Source: Candidatus Nanopelagicales bacterium
GTDB lineage: Bacteria > Actinomycetota > Actinomycetes > S36-B12
Assembly (NCBI GenBank): GCA_028687755.1
Contig: JAQTZL010000006.1
Span: forward strand, 59,234-123,233
Length of the DNA: 64,000 bases
Direction of reading: 5' to 3'
Both the position numbers and the translations under genes were made by a program. Of the stretch, positions 33,924 to 43,665 are shown one piece after another (positions within the stretch are counted from its first letter, which is position 1; each line of letters begins with the position of its first letter). A model generated the notes under the pieces. That model saw only the letters and a list, made by a program, of their open reading frames with translations. It was not told where the DNA came from and searched no databases.

Positions 33924-35135
33924 ATGGGTCGTCGCTGGGGTGCACGTTCAATTGCATCGCTTTTGATTTTCATCATCGCGACAGTGCTGACACCCGTTGC
34001 CGTCGTGGGTCACTGGGGACACCGCACCGTTACCGATGCAGAGCAATACATCAACACTGTTGGTCCCCTCGCTGGTGATCCAGCAATTCAACAAGCAGTT
34101 GGCCAGCAAGTCACCAAGGTACTGCTCGAAAAAGTTAACACCGAAGAGTTGGTCGGTGGTTTCATCGGCAACTTCGTGCAGAACCCAGCAATTGCCGACC
34201 GCTTGATCGGACCAATTTCGGCTGGTGTCGACAACCTCATTGGTCAAGCTGTTGATCGCGTACTTGCGTCCTCGGCCTTCGAAACAGTCTGGATTAAGAC
34301 CAACACCGCGGCACAGAAGAGTTTGATGCTGCTGTTGGAAGGTAAGCCAGCAGGCATCATTCAGCGCAATGGTGATCAGGTAGTTTTGGACACCACACAA
34401 CTGTTGAAGGAAGTTCAGGCACAGGTTGTTGCTTCAGGACTTTCTGTAGCGGCAAATATCACCATCCCAGACACTGGCAACCAGATCGTTCTGTTTGAAA
34501 CACCGCTCATCGGTCAAGTGCAAACAATTTATGCATTCACCGCACCAATTCTCCAGTGGCTGCCTTTGATCGTGTTTGCACTCTTTGCTCTCTCAATTGC
34601 ACTCGCTCGTCGACGCCCACGTGTAGTGCTCACTTTGGGTGTCGTCTTGGCAATCTGGGCAGTCGTACTTCTCGCCTCTATGTCATCTACCGAGACTGTG
34701 TTGCAAGGAAAACTTGGCACGACCGGTCTGGGCTTAGCGCTCAGTGCCTTCTGGACCACGTTCTTTGCCTACCTTGTCAACGGTTTGCAAGCGATCCTTC
34801 TTCTTGGCATTGGTGCAATTGTTGTCGGTTGGCTCGCTGGAAGTTCACGTCCAGCATCCATCGTGCGTCAGCACTTGTGCAATGGACTTCAGCAGATCGG
34901 CACTGTGATCCCTACCGGCATCAATACCTTCGTACGCAGCTACTCACTCTTCCTTCGTTGGGCCGTGGCTCTGGTGTTGCTGTTTGTTCTCACCGCATTC
35001 GACACGATTTCCTTGGTGCGCGTGATTTGGCTTGGCGCTCTCGGTGTACTGCTGTTCGCAATCATTGAAGCGTGCAACACACCTGACCGAGAGGTATATG
35101 CCGAAGCGATCGTGGTGGAAGAAACCGTTCTTTAA
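33924..35135 (+). CDS. conserved membrane protein of unknown function
   Basis: A 403-residue membrane protein not matched to a named domain. An N-terminal helix (residues 8-30) leads to an extracytoplasmic, helical region (about 31-200) with repeated AVGQQVTKVLLEKVN and IGQAVDRVLASSAFETVW stretches. Five C-terminal helices follow: about 210-230, 238-255, 272-300, 345-362 and 366-380. It ends with an acidic tail. ATG 33924 has AGGGG upstream. It is co-transcribed with the MFS gene (three-base gap) and its stop overlaps that of the convergent cca gene by four bases. A structural or accessory role in the envelope is only a guess. Confidence 0.7.
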   Translation: MGRRWGARSIASLLIFIIATVLTPVAVVGHWGHRTVTDAEQYINTVGPLAGDPAIQQAVGQQVTKVLLEKVNTEELVGGFIGNFVQNPAIADRLIGPISAGVDNLIGQAVDRVLASSAFETVWIKTNTAAQKSLMLLLEGKPAGIIQRNGDQVVLDTTQLLKEVQAQVVASGLSVAANITIPDTGNQIVLFETPLIGQVQTIYAFTAPILQWLPLIVFALFALSIALARRRPRVVLTLGVVLAIWAVVLLASMSSTETVLQGKLGTTGLGLALSAFWTTFFAYLVNGLQAILLLGIGAIVVGWLAGSSRPASIVRQHLCNGLQQIGTVIPTGINTFVRSYSLFLRWAVALVLLFVLTAFDTISLVRVIWLGALGVLLFAIIEACNTPDREVYAEAIVVEETVL

Positions 35136-36601
35136 GAACGGGCATTCCACCACGCAAGCAACGCTTGGGTTGCTTGCTCTTCATCCAACGGACCTCGATC
35201 TAGACGCAACTCCATCAAGAAACGGTATGCCTGCCCTACTTCTGGACCTGCTGGAATATCAAGCAATCGCATAATTGCTTCACCATCAAGATCCGGGCGA
35301 ATTGCATTGAGTTCTTCTTCAGCTTGCAATGCTTCAATGCGCTCTTCCAACATGTCATAGGTATGTTGCAATGCGGCAGCGCGTTTCTTGTTACGTGTGG
35401 TGCAATCCGCACGCGTGAGCTTATGTAAACGAACAAGGAGCGGGCCCGCATCGCGCACATAGCGGCGCACTGCGGCGTCAGTCCAGTCACCTGATCCATA
35501 CCCATGAAATCGCAGATGCAATTCCACAAGCTTGGAAACATCGTCGATCATGTCGTTACTGAAACGCATTTCCTTCATGCGTTTGCGCGTCATGCGTGCA
35601 CCAACCACTTCATGGTGGTGAAAGGAGACACGACCATCATCAAATTTTCGAGTGCGTGGTTTACCAATGTCATGGAACAGAGCTGACAATCGCAGAACCG
35701 GATCTGGCCCACTGATCGGTTCGTGCATGGTTTCCATCATGACTGCTTGATCTAGGACGGTGAGAGAGTGTTCGTACACGTCTTTGTGTTGCAAATGCTC
35801 ATCCGTGGTCAGACGCATGCCCGGCAACTCAGGGAAGATGTAGTCACACAGTCCGGTATCAACTAACAGCTTGAGACCCAGGCGAGGATTGTCAGACATC
35901 ACAATCTTCATGAACTCCACCTGGGAACGTTCAATCGAAACGATGGTGATGCGCTCATGCATCTGCACCATTGCCTTGAGTGTCTGCGCCTCAATGTCGA
36001 AATCCAACTGCGCAGCAAAGCGCGCTGCTCGCATCATGCGCAATGGATCATCAGTAAACGACATCTCCGGTGAATTTGGGGTGCGAATGATCCCGGCTGC
36101 CAGATCAGTAATGCCGTTGTATTCATCGACAAGTGTCATGGCGGGTAGTTGAAGGGCCATGGCATTGATCGTGAAATCTCGGCGGCCAAGGTCACCTAGA
36201 AGTGAATCGCCAAAATTGACCTCCGGCTTTCGCGAATCCGGGTCGTAATGCTCACTGCGATAGGTCGTAATTTCACATTCCTGCCCGGCAATGCGGGCGC
36301 CCACTGTTCCGAACCGAATTCCGACATCCCAAGTGGTCTCGGCATAACCAGCAAGCAGCGCCAAAATCTGCTCTGGTCGGGCGTTAGTCGTGAAATCAAG
36401 GTCTGGGGCCTGGCCAAGGCGACCCAGGAAGGCGTCTCGAACCGGGCCACCCACGAGGGAAATCTCAAATCCTGCTGCATTGAACCGCTCACCAAGCCCG
36501 GTCAGCAGCCCTTGAATGGGTGCCAACTGGGCTGAAGCAAGCGCAGGGTCGAAGGTGGGCACTGGTGAAGCGTAGTGAAATCTGCTTTCAGTTAATCTCA
36601 C
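35132..36601 (-). CDS. cca: CCA tRNA nucleotidyltransferase
   Basis: A 489-residue enzyme that adds or repairs the CCA end of tRNA. The nucleotidyltransferase head has [11 protein letters not shown] (about 51-61) and [12 protein letters not shown], whose two Asp residues bind metal, then [10 protein letters not shown] and [20 protein letters not shown]-terminal HD domain has [13 protein letters not shown] and [15 protein letters not shown], as in HD-containing actinobacterial enzymes. The GTG start at 36601 has GAGGGGA upstream, inside the coding start of the divergent Nudix gene, just four bases away. The two tRNA genes in the window lack an encoded CCA, consistent with need for this enzyme. 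Confidence 0.93.
   Translation of the reverse strand: MRLTESRFHYASPVPTFDPALASAQLAPIQGLLTGLGERFNAAGFEISLVGGPVRDAFLGRLGQAPDLDFTTNARPEQILALLAGYAETTWDVGIRFGTVGARIAGQECEITTYRSEHYDPDSRKPEVNFGDSLLGDLGRRDFTINAMALQLPAMTLVDEYNGITDLAAGIIRTPNSPEMSFTDDPLRMMRAARFAAQLDFDIEAQTLKAMVQMHERITIVSIERSQVEFMKIVMSDNPRLGLKLLVDTGLCDYIFPELPGMRLTTDEHLQHKDVYEHSLTVLDQAVMMETMHEPISGPDPVLRLSALFHDIGKPRTRKFDDGRVSFHHHEVVGARMTRKRMKEMRFSNDMIDDVSKLVELHLRFHGYGSGDWTDAAVRRYVRDAGPLLVRLHKLTRADCTTRNKKRAAALQHTYDMLEERIEALQAEEELNAIRPDLDGEAIMRLLDIPAGPEVGQAYRFLMELRLDRGPLDEEQATQALLAWWNARS
36593..36598 (+). promoter_or_regulatory. leaderless -10 box of the Nudix gene, inside the cca start region
   Basis: TAATCT lies exactly 7 bases before ATG 36606. 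It overlaps the first codons of cca on the other strand, so transcription of either gene could interfere with the other. Confidence 0.5.
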
Positions 36602-36605
36602 CTAT

Positions 36606-37067
36606 ATGTCCCCTCGCCCGCCTCGCTCCCCTCGTGTGGAGGAGACCAGTGCCGGCGGCTTGGTTTTGGATCGCTCAGGGGAACCCATGAAGGCGGCTCT
36701 TATCGCCCGCCACGATCGCCGAGGTCGATTAATCTGGTCACTGCCGAAGGGGCATGTCGAACCAGGGGAAAGTGCCGAGGACGCCGCAATTCGCGAGGTT
36801 CGCGAAGAAACGGGAATTGAAAGTACCGTGCTTGCCCCTCTCGGGACTATTGATTTTTGGTTCATGGCTGATGAGAAACGCATTCATAAAACCGTGCACC
36901 ATTTCATTTTGAATGCTCATGGTGGCGAGCTCAGTGATGAGGACCGGGAAGTGATTGAAGTTGCTTGGGTACCACTAGAAGAAGTTGCAGCAAAGCTTGC
37001 CTACGGAGATGAACGCAAACTTATGGTCAAAGTGGCCGATGTATTGGCTCGATTGTCGGATCACTAG
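36606..37067 (+). CDS. Nudix hydrolase, MutT-like
   Basis: A 153-residue hydrolase. The Nudix box [20 protein letters not shown] continuing TGI fits G-x5-E-x7-R-E-U-x-E-E-x-G-U exactly (about residues 49-71), preceded by [12 protein letters not shown]. Relatives (mycobacterial MutT4, by position next to cca) clean oxidised nucleotides or diadenosine polyphosphates. ATG start with -10 TAATCT at 7 bases and no ribosome-binding site. It shares a four-base start-to-start spacing with cca. It is followed at once by the DUF6049 gene with no gap, so it begins the long envelope operon. Confidence 0.9.
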   Translation: MSPRPPRSPRVEETSAGGLVLDRSGEPMKAALIARHDRRGRLIWSLPKGHVEPGESAEDAAIREVREETGIESTVLAPLGTIDFWFMADEKRIHKTVHHFILNAHGGELSDEDREVIEVAWVPLEEVAAKLAYGDERKLMVKVADVLARLSDH

Positions 37068-39098
37068 GTGCGCGCAACACTCATCATGCGAGCACTGCTC
37101 GGTTTCGTTATTACTTGCGCAGCAATCGCATTCGCATTGCCCGCACGTGCGACCGATGCGAATGTCCAAGTGGTCTTAGATTCCTTCCTTCCCATAATTC
37201 CAACTGCAACCGAAAATTTACGCATCACTGGTCGCGTGGTGAACAGTTCCACCAGCACCGTGAGTAGTCCCATTGTGTATCTCAAGTTGTCGCCAACACC
37301 TATTGCTGGTCGCCAAGGTATTGACGCTGAGAGCAATGCCCCAACTGCTGCCACACGCACGGTTGCTTCCCTTAAATTACCTAACACTGTTTTGCCAAAT
37401 GCTCAAATGAGTTTCGCTTTTTCATTGCCATTCCAACAACTTTCATTCAATCGACAAGGCGTGTACGCACTTGCGATCGATGTTGTTGATTCTGGCAATA
37501 CCGTCGGTAGCCTCCGTACGTTTTTACCTTGGTACCCCACAGAAGAAAAATCTCCACACGCTATTGGAGTGGTGTGGTTGTGGCCCCTTGCTGATTACCC
37601 AGCGCGAACAGCGTCCAATGTGTTGCTCAACAATCAGACCCCCACGGCTCTTTCACCCGGCGGTAGGTTGACCAATCTCGTCGACGTCGGACGGGAATTT
37701 AGTTCGACGTTGAGTTGGATGATTGATCCATCGCTTTTACAAACAGCTGATGCAGTGAGCCGCGGTTATCAAGTTATTCAAGATGGCGAAACCGTTGTCG
37801 GGAATAAGGGCACTGACGCAACATTGTGGCTCAATGAATTGCGCAGTTCTATCAGCTCATCGAATGCGCATGCACTTGCTTACGCAGATATTGATGCAGT
37901 CGCTGATCGTAAGAATGCACTGAGCTCAGATGTGGTGCGAGCAATGACCGTTGCACAACCAATCACCAGTGCACTCATGAAATCAACAATTCCTGGTGGC
38001 ATGTACTGGGCACCCAACGGACGCCTCGACCAAAAAACCGCAAACCTGCTCGCCAGCGCAGGCACCACAGCGGCAGTGCTCTCAACCTCTGCAATGGCAG
38101 GTGAGCGCAACGTGCCTCGTCAAGGTGTTGCTGATTACGAAACCACCTTTGGCAATGTCACGGCAGTGCTTATTGATGAGCGCATCAGTGCCGCTATTGC
38201 CTTACCGCAACGCACGGCCTCAGAAATCATCGTGGCTCGACAACGCTTCCTGGCTGAAAGCGCCGCTATTGCTGATAGCCCAGCTGCCCTTTCCACAAAG
38301 CCACTCACGATCGTTGCTGCCCCTGCTGATCTGCGCTGGGCACCATCGCCTAGTTTCTTGCGCTCAGTGCTGCGTGGCACCCAGTCAGCTCCGTGGATGA
38401 TTCCCACCACGCTGGAATCCCTGCTCAATTCCCCACGGGGTTCAAGTAATCGTTTGCCCTATGTCGCTGGTTCCTCAGAACTCACGAGCGCCTACTTAGC
38501 CCACCTCAAGACAGTACAAAACAAGGTTGGGCAACTCACTGCTGTGCAGCAAACACCAGGGCCGGTCAACCAGTCCTACGCAGAGGCTTTACTGAGAGCC
38601 CAATCAGCTGCTTGGCGAGCAGAACCTGGCACTGGCTCAGCACTCCTCAATGCCATTAGTGCTGAGCTCAACACTCAAATTGATCAAGTTCGCCCCATTA
38701 GCAGTGGAACCATCACCTTCTCTGGTGATGCCGGCAAAGTTCCGGTCACGTTGGCTAATGACAGTGACAGTGTGGTCAACGTTGGTCTGTCATTAATTGG
38801 CGTTCCAAGCTCACGACTTGAATCAATGCCAAAAACTGGGATCGTGATCGAACCGGGCCAAAAAATCAGTGTGGAAATTCCCGTCCGCATTGTTGGCGGC
38901 GATCCGCTACCTACAAAGGTGCAGATGCTGACTCCTAAAGGTCAGGCATACGGAACACCAGCAAATATTGTGCTCGGATCCACGGCCTACGCCCGGGCCG
39001 CCGGCTGGGTAGTCGTCGCGGCTTTTGGTGCAATCGCCATCTTCGTGGTGGTGGGAATTACTCGAAGAATCCTGCAGGCTAGGAAGTCTGATGAGTGA
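37068..39098 (+). CDS. DUF6049 family secreted membrane-anchored protein
   Basis: A 676-residue protein of unknown function found between the Nudix gene and murJ in actinobacteria (Rv3909 by position). It has a signal peptide (RALLGFVITCAAIAFALPARA, residues 8-28), a large extracytoplasmic region with beta-rich ends, and a C-terminal membrane helix (about 645-668) followed by a short basic tail. A late domain (about 540-630, with GTITFSGDAGKVPVTLANDSD) looks Ig-like. GTG start immediately after the Nudix stop. It overlaps murJ by 8 bases, so a role in lipid II export or wall assembly is inferred from constant gene order, not from a motif. Confidence 0.78.
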   Translation: MRATLIMRALLGFVITCAAIAFALPARATDANVQVVLDSFLPIIPTATENLRITGRVVNSSTSTVSSPIVYLKLSPTPIAGRQGIDAESNAPTAATRTVASLKLPNTVLPNAQMSFAFSLPFQQLSFNRQGVYALAIDVVDSGNTVGSLRTFLPWYPTEEKSPHAIGVVWLWPLADYPARTASNVLLNNQTPTALSPGGRLTNLVDVGREFSSTLSWMIDPSLLQTADAVSRGYQVIQDGETVVGNKGTDATLWLNELRSSISSSNAHALAYADIDAVADRKNALSSDVVRAMTVAQPITSALMKSTIPGGMYWAPNGRLDQKTANLLASAGTTAAVLSTSAMAGERNVPRQGVADYETTFGNVTAVLIDERISAAIALPQRTASEIIVARQRFLAESAAIADSPAALSTKPLTIVAAPADLRWAPSPSFLRSVLRGTQSAPWMIPTTLESLLNSPRGSSNRLPYVAGSSELTSAYLAHLKTVQNKVGQLTAVQQTPGPVNQSYAEALLRAQSAAWRAEPGTGSALLNAISAELNTQIDQVRPISSGTITFSGDAGKVPVTLANDSDSVVNVGLSLIGVPSSRLESMPKTGIVIEPGQKISVEIPVRIVGGDPLPTKVQMLTPKGQAYGTPANIVLGSTAYARAAGWVVVAAFGAIAIFVVVGITRRILQARKSDE

Positions 39099-40746
39099 GA
39101 CCACAAAAACCATGATGCGTGCCAGTGCCCTCATGGCCACTGGCACTGTGGTTTCCCGAGTCACTGGCATCGGCCGCGATATCGCTGCCGCGGCTGCCCT
39201 GGGCTTTTATCTCGTTTCGGATGCATACTCACTCGGTAATTCATTACCGAACATCGTGTACATCTTGATTATCGGTGGCGCACTTAATGCGGTCTTTATT
39301 CCGCAACTTGTGCGCCATATGAAAGACGATGCCGACGGCGGACATGCTTACTCAGACCGACTTCTCACCCTCGTAGGCATCACGCTGCTCCTGTTCTCGG
39401 TGATCGCGGTGTTGTGTGCTCCTCTCCTGGTTGATCTCTATACGCCAGCCGACTACCCGCAACAGGAATTTGATTTGGCAGTCGCATTTGCTCGACTGTG
39501 TTTACCTCAGATTTTCTTTTATGGCATCTACACGATGCTCAGTCAGATCCTTAATTCACGTGGCCATTTCGGTTTACCGATGTTTGCACCAATTGCTAAC
39601 AACATCATCGCCATTGCAACCTTTGTTCTTTTCATCGTGGTTGCAGGAACCTCAGCTGCCTCAGATGGAATGTTGACGAATAATCAAATTCTGATTCTCG
39701 GCATCGGCACCACCTTGGGTGTTATCGCGCAAGCAATCATTTTGATCCCCGTGCTGTTTAAGCACGGATACAGATTCAAGCCGCGGTTCGACTGGCGTGG
39801 AAATGGACTCGGTAAGGCCGGTTCCTTAGCCCTGTGGACCATCGCACTCGTGGTGGTCAATCAGGTCACGAACATCATCGTGACGAGATTGGCAGCGCAA
39901 GCAAACGTCAATGCCATGAACGCGGGTGAAACGGCAGCGGGCTTAACTACATATCAAAAAGCGCACCTCGTGTTCATGTTGCCGCACAGCGTCATCACAA
40001 TTTCCATCATCACTGCAATGTTGCCGGCGTTGAGTCGATTGGCACATTCAGGGCGTTTGCACGACGTTGGCCGAGAAGTCAGTTCAACGATGCGCATCAT
40101 CGTCGCGGTGATCGCTCCAATTACTGCGATTTTGTTCGTGCTCGGTGCCAATATTGCGGTGTTGTTGTTCGGTTATGGAGCAGCCACACCAGAACAAGCG
40201 TCAATCATGGGTCGCATTGTTTCTGTGTTCATGATTGGTCTGGTGCCATTTACGCTCTTCTACGTCATCCTTCGCGGGTTCTTTGCACTTGAAGACACCA
40301 AAACACCATTCTTTGTCACCGTAGGTTTCTCTATCGCCTGGATGGTGATGGCTATTCCATTGTTCAATCTGGTTGAAGGCGGCGGGCAACAAGTAGCTTC
40401 CTTAGCGTTGACCTATGGTCTTTCGTACTGGATTGGCATGGCGATTGCATGGTGGTTCCTCGCACGCAAACTGGGAGGTATGCGCTCAGGGGCAACCTCA
40501 TGGGCGCTCGCTCGCATATTTTTTGCAGCTCTTATTGCGTTGTTCGCGATGTATCTCACGCGGTGGCTGCTTGGTTCGCAGGGATATAACCCAGGACTTG
40601 AAAGTCGCGGAAGCGTCGTCGTTGATGTCATGGTGATGGCACCCATTGGTCTTATGGCGTATTTACTCGCCGCATACGTGTTACGCGTGCATGAACTTCG
40701 TGCTGCGACTGCATTAGTCAAGAAGAAAGTGCTGCGCCGTTCATGA
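39091..40746 (+). CDS. murJ: lipid II flippase MurJ
   Basis: A 551-residue flippase of the MOP/MviN family, moving lipid II across the membrane. About 14 helices are visible, beginning ASALMATGTVVSRVTGIGRDIAAAAALGFYLVSDAYSLGNSLPN, the conserved helix 1-2 segment. Later helix starts (LPQIFFYGIYTMLSQILNSRG; AHLVFMLPHSVITISIITAMLPALSRLA) are also characteristic. ATG 39091 is chosen for the AGGAAG upstream and family alignment; it overlaps the DUF6049 gene by 8 bases. Unlike mycobacterial MviN, which continues into a cytoplasmic pseudokinase, this protein stops after the membrane domain and the pseudokinase is a separate gene. Confidence 0.93.
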   Translation: MSETTKTMMRASALMATGTVVSRVTGIGRDIAAAAALGFYLVSDAYSLGNSLPNIVYILIIGGALNAVFIPQLVRHMKDDADGGHAYSDRLLTLVGITLLLFSVIAVLCAPLLVDLYTPADYPQQEFDLAVAFARLCLPQIFFYGIYTMLSQILNSRGHFGLPMFAPIANNIIAIATFVLFIVVAGTSAASDGMLTNNQILILGIGTTLGVIAQAIILIPVLFKHGYRFKPRFDWRGNGLGKAGSLALWTIALVVVNQVTNIIVTRLAAQANVNAMNAGETAAGLTTYQKAHLVFMLPHSVITISIITAMLPALSRLAHSGRLHDVGREVSSTMRIIVAVIAPITAILFVLGANIAVLLFGYGAATPEQASIMGRIVSVFMIGLVPFTLFYVILRGFFALEDTKTPFFVTVGFSIAWMVMAIPLFNLVEGGGQQVASLALTYGLSYWIGMAIAWWFLARKLGGMRSGATSWALARIFFAALIALFAMYLTRWLLGSQGYNPGLESRGSVVVDVMVMAPIGLMAYLLAAYVLRVHELRAATALVKKKVLRRS

Positions 40747-42230
40747 GTAGTCCCTTGGATCGTTATCGCCTCATTGAACATTTAATCGTGCCGGATCAAG
40801 CGGCCGCATACTGGCGTGGTTACGACCTCACCCTCGATCGCGAAGTGGTTATCCGCACACTCGTTGCCGACGATCCACGCGCTGCGGCTCTACGTGAAGC
40901 AGCACGCTCGTGCGCCATGATTGAGGATCGTCGACTTATTCGCGTGCTCGATGTCATTGAAGTTCCCGCCACTGATACTCAACCCGCATTGATCGCAGTC
41001 ATCAATGAGTGGGTGCAAGGCCACACCCTTGCGCAAATTATGGAAAGTCGACAGTGGCAACCACTTGATGTTGATCAGGCCGTTGGAATCGTTTGGGAAG
41101 TTGCGCAGACACTTCATCGTGCGCATGAATTGCGGATTCGCCATGGGCGCCTTTTGCCATCGAGTGTGGTGATGACCGATGCTGCCGAAGTTCGCATCAT
41201 CGGTATGAGTATCGATGCAGTGTTACTCGGCGCTCCACATGAAGATTTGATTCGCTCCGATGTTGATGCGCTCGGCGGCCTGCTCTACTTCTTGCTGACT
41301 GGAAAATCACCCTTCTTCGCCACCATGGTGAATACGCCCGATAATCCTGACGAACTTCCGGCCGCTCCTCGACATGGGGAATACATCGCAGCACCTTCCG
41401 ATGTTCGCGCTGATGTGCCAGCACCTTTGAATGTACTCATCGGTCGTTCCATGATCGAAATAAAAAGACCTCGCGGCACAGCCAAGGTCCGCAACATCGA
41501 TGAATTTCTCACCGAACTCACCAAAATTCGCGACCACGTGGACCCTGTTGCAATTGCTCGAGACTCAAGTTTGTTCATGTATTGGGGTCTGCGTGCAGTG
41601 ATAGCACTTGCGGTCCTCGTTGGCATCGGCATTAGCGTGGTTGCCTACCGACAACTGTTTGTTGGATCTGGAACATCACAGAATCAGTCCGTAGTTGTTG
41701 CAATGCCAACACCAAGTCCATCAATGACGATCAGCCAACTGCCACCGCAAATTCTCACGATTACATCCGTCACATCATTTGATCCTTTTGGTGATGACAA
41801 TGGTGACGGGAAAGCAGATGGCATAACTGGTCGCGAACGTGATGCACTTGCAAAGAATGCAATTGACGCCAGTAAGACCACATCATGGAAGTCAGCCAAG
41901 TACAACTCTGCTGATGCTGACGGCAAGGGTGGTGTTGGCCTCGTTCTTGATTTGGGATCACCGCAATTAATCTCATCCATCACCGTGAAGTTCGGTGAGG
42001 TTGGTGCGCCTGTTCGTGCGAGTGTTGCAAACACTGTCATTGCCGACCCTGCCCAGTGGACCATCTTCGCCAAAGCACCAGCAGGGAAGAACCGTGTCAC
42101 CTTGCGAACACCCCGCCAAGTGACTGGTCAATATGTGTTGTTGTGGTTTCCCAAGCTGCCACCGTCAGTGCAGAACCCAGACACACATCAGGTGCGAGTT
42201 TCAAACGTCATCGTTCGAGGGCAGCAGTAG
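40743..42230 (+). CDS. membrane-anchored pseudokinase with C-terminal discoidin-like domain
   Basis: A 495-residue protein. Residues 1-270 form a kinase fold lacking catalytic residues: the VAIK lysine position reads VVIRTL, the HRD/catalytic-loop position reads RHGRLLPSSVV with no Asp, and the DFG position reads IIGMSID. A helix near 280-302 crosses the membrane. The extracytoplasmic domain (350-495) has a Ca-binding-like DDNGDGKADG loop and a discoidin/carbohydrate-binding-type fold (GGVGLVLDLGSPQLISSITVKF). Its ATG overlaps the murJ stop (ATGA). In mycobacteria these parts are fused to MurJ and the pseudokinase binds FhaA when phosphorylated; here they probably act in trans on MurJ. Confidence 0.85.
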   Translation: MSSPLDRYRLIEHLIVPDQAAAYWRGYDLTLDREVVIRTLVADDPRAAALREAARSCAMIEDRRLIRVLDVIEVPATDTQPALIAVINEWVQGHTLAQIMESRQWQPLDVDQAVGIVWEVAQTLHRAHELRIRHGRLLPSSVVMTDAAEVRIIGMSIDAVLLGAPHEDLIRSDVDALGGLLYFLLTGKSPFFATMVNTPDNPDELPAAPRHGEYIAAPSDVRADVPAPLNVLIGRSMIEIKRPRGTAKVRNIDEFLTELTKIRDHVDPVAIARDSSLFMYWGLRAVIALAVLVGIGISVVAYRQLFVGSGTSQNQSVVVAMPTPSPSMTISQLPPQILTITSVTSFDPFGDDNGDGKADGITGRERDALAKNAIDASKTTSWKSAKYNSADADGKGGVGLVLDLGSPQLISSITVKFGEVGAPVRASVANTVIADPAQWTIFAKAPAGKNRVTLRTPRQVTGQYVLLWFPKLPPSVQNPDTHQVRVSNVIVRGQQ

Positions 42231-42241
42231 GCTGCGCATCT

Positions 42242-42844
42242 ATGCCAGCAACAATGACCGATGAGGAGTTGCTGGCTGCGCACGTCGCCGGGGATCCGAA
42301 CGCATTTTCTGAACTTGTGTTTCGTCACCGCGATCGACTTTGGGCAGTTGCGCTGCGCACCATTGGTGATTCGGGTGAAGCAGAAGACGCCCTACAAGAC
42401 GCTCTGATTTCTGCTTTTCGGCGCGCTGATCAATTTCGTGGAGATTCACAGGTGACCACCTGGCTGCATCGCATTGTGGTGAATGCCTGTTTGGACCGAA
42501 TCCGTCGAAATAAATCTCGCCCCAGTTCGCCGCTACCGGAATTTGAGTCCGCTGAGCAGGGCCTACCCCAGGGCGAGGACCTCATTGAACAGCGCGAGAC
42601 CCAACTCATGGTCTCGCAGGCTCTGGCCGAACTGCCCGATGATCAGCGAGCTGCGGTGCTCTTGGTGGATATCGAGGGGTATCCGATCGAAGAGGCGGCT
42701 CGAATCCTGGACTGCCCACCTGGCACCGTGAAAAGCCGATGTTCACGTGGGCGATCCAAATTAGCCAAACGTCTTGAATATTTACGGAACCCAAACATTG
42801 AACAGCCCGTCCAAGACTCGGAAGGAGGCCATGGTGCGCAATAG
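42242..42844 (+). CDS. sigM: ECF RNA polymerase sigma factor, SigM-like
   Basis: A 200-residue extracytoplasmic-function sigma factor. Region 2 contains FSELVFRHRDRLWAVALRTIGDSGEAEDALQDALISAFRRADQFRGDSQVTTWLHRIVVN (residues 24-84). Region 4 contains LAELPDDQRAAVLLVDIEGYPIEEAARILDCPPGTVKSRCSRGRSKLAKRL (about 127-177). ATG 42242 is preceded, 8 bases away, by TAGGCT (42228-42233), which includes the stop codon of the pseudokinase gene; no ribosome-binding site. SigM in relatives responds to envelope or oxidative stress. Its end overlaps the anti-sigma gene by 14 bases. Its frame is open further upstream but that part overlaps the pseudokinase. Confidence 0.9.
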   Translation: MPATMTDEELLAAHVAGDPNAFSELVFRHRDRLWAVALRTIGDSGEAEDALQDALISAFRRADQFRGDSQVTTWLHRIVVNACLDRIRRNKSRPSSPLPEFESAEQGLPQGEDLIEQRETQLMVSQALAELPDDQRAAVLLVDIEGYPIEEAARILDCPPGTVKSRCSRGRSKLAKRLEYLRNPNIEQPVQDSEGGHGAQ

Positions 42845-43604
42845 ACAAGACAATCAAGATGACTGGGATAACCAGTCACCCCTTGACGATCTGGCCTCAT
42901 TTTTAAACCCTGACACTGCTCCACTAACACCGCCCATGCCAGATGCCGTGTGGGCAAACCTGGAACGCAGCCTGTTCGCAGAGCAGGTTGCTCGTGAAGC
43001 CAGTGGTCAGTCCAATGTGGTCAGCCTTGAGGCTCATCGCCGATCCAAACGGGGTTGGGTATTGGGCAGTGCTGCTGCTGGTGTCGCACTCCTTGGCGTG
43101 GGCGTCGTCGTACAAAGCGTTCAAAGCTCAAATCCGGCTCCTGTCGTTGCCAGCAATCAGCTCAACCGTGAAGCCAGCGGGGCACTTCCAGTGAGACAGA
43201 TTCTGGCCAGCGGCACTGACTACCAGCCCACCACCTTGACCACTCAGGTAGAGAACTTGGTTCAGGGCATGTCAGGTATGAAGCAGATGCTCAAAGCCGC
43301 CCCGGCCACTTCTATGCCAGCAACCCCGATGACCGATGAGCTTGCTACCCCAGATGGTCTGACCGGTTGCATTCACGCCTTGACTCAAGATGACCATGTC
43401 CATGCACTTGTGGTGGATATGGCCACCTTCCATGGCGATGCTGCTGGAGTTATCGTCATTCCCGTCAGCGTGACCCAAGCCACCGACACCATGCCCGCGC
43501 AGTTGCATGTGTGGGTGGTCGGACCACATTGCTCGGCATCAAATCCAGACATTCGTAAGGAATTCACGTTCAGCCTGACAAGTTCTGCTGCATCAGCGGA
43601 ATAA
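42831..43604 (+). CDS. probable SigM anti-sigma factor, membrane protein
   Basis: A 257-residue protein with a cytoplasmic N-terminal part (1-70), one helix (about 76-95, GWVLGSAAAGVALLGVGVVVQSV) and an extracytoplasmic domain. The N-terminus (PDAVWANLERSLFAEQV) could hold the sigma factor, but no zinc-type HxxxCxxC motif is visible, so it is not a classic ZAS anti-sigma factor. Position directly after sigM with a 14-base overlap, and AAGGAGG before ATG 42831, make it the likely partner, equivalent to mycobacterial Rv3912. The extracytoplasmic part contains many Met, Thr and Pro residues and a possible metal-binding DDHVHAL. Confidence 0.7.
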   Translation: MVRNRQDNQDDWDNQSPLDDLASFLNPDTAPLTPPMPDAVWANLERSLFAEQVAREASGQSNVVSLEAHRRSKRGWVLGSAAAGVALLGVGVVVQSVQSSNPAPVVASNQLNREASGALPVRQILASGTDYQPTTLTTQVENLVQGMSGMKQMLKAAPATSMPATPMTDELATPDGLTGCIHALTQDDHVHALVVDMATFHGDAAGVIVIPVSVTQATDTMPAQLHVWVVGPHCSASNPDIRKEFTFSLTSSAASAE

Positions 43605-43665
43605 CTAGCCCCGTAGAATCGTTCCTTGTACTCGGGGACTTTCCCAACTTTCGGCGAGGAATTTC

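Noticed and set aside
42056..42241. Upstream extension of the sigM frame
   Set aside because: It overlaps the pseudokinase C-terminus and has no sigma-factor likeness.
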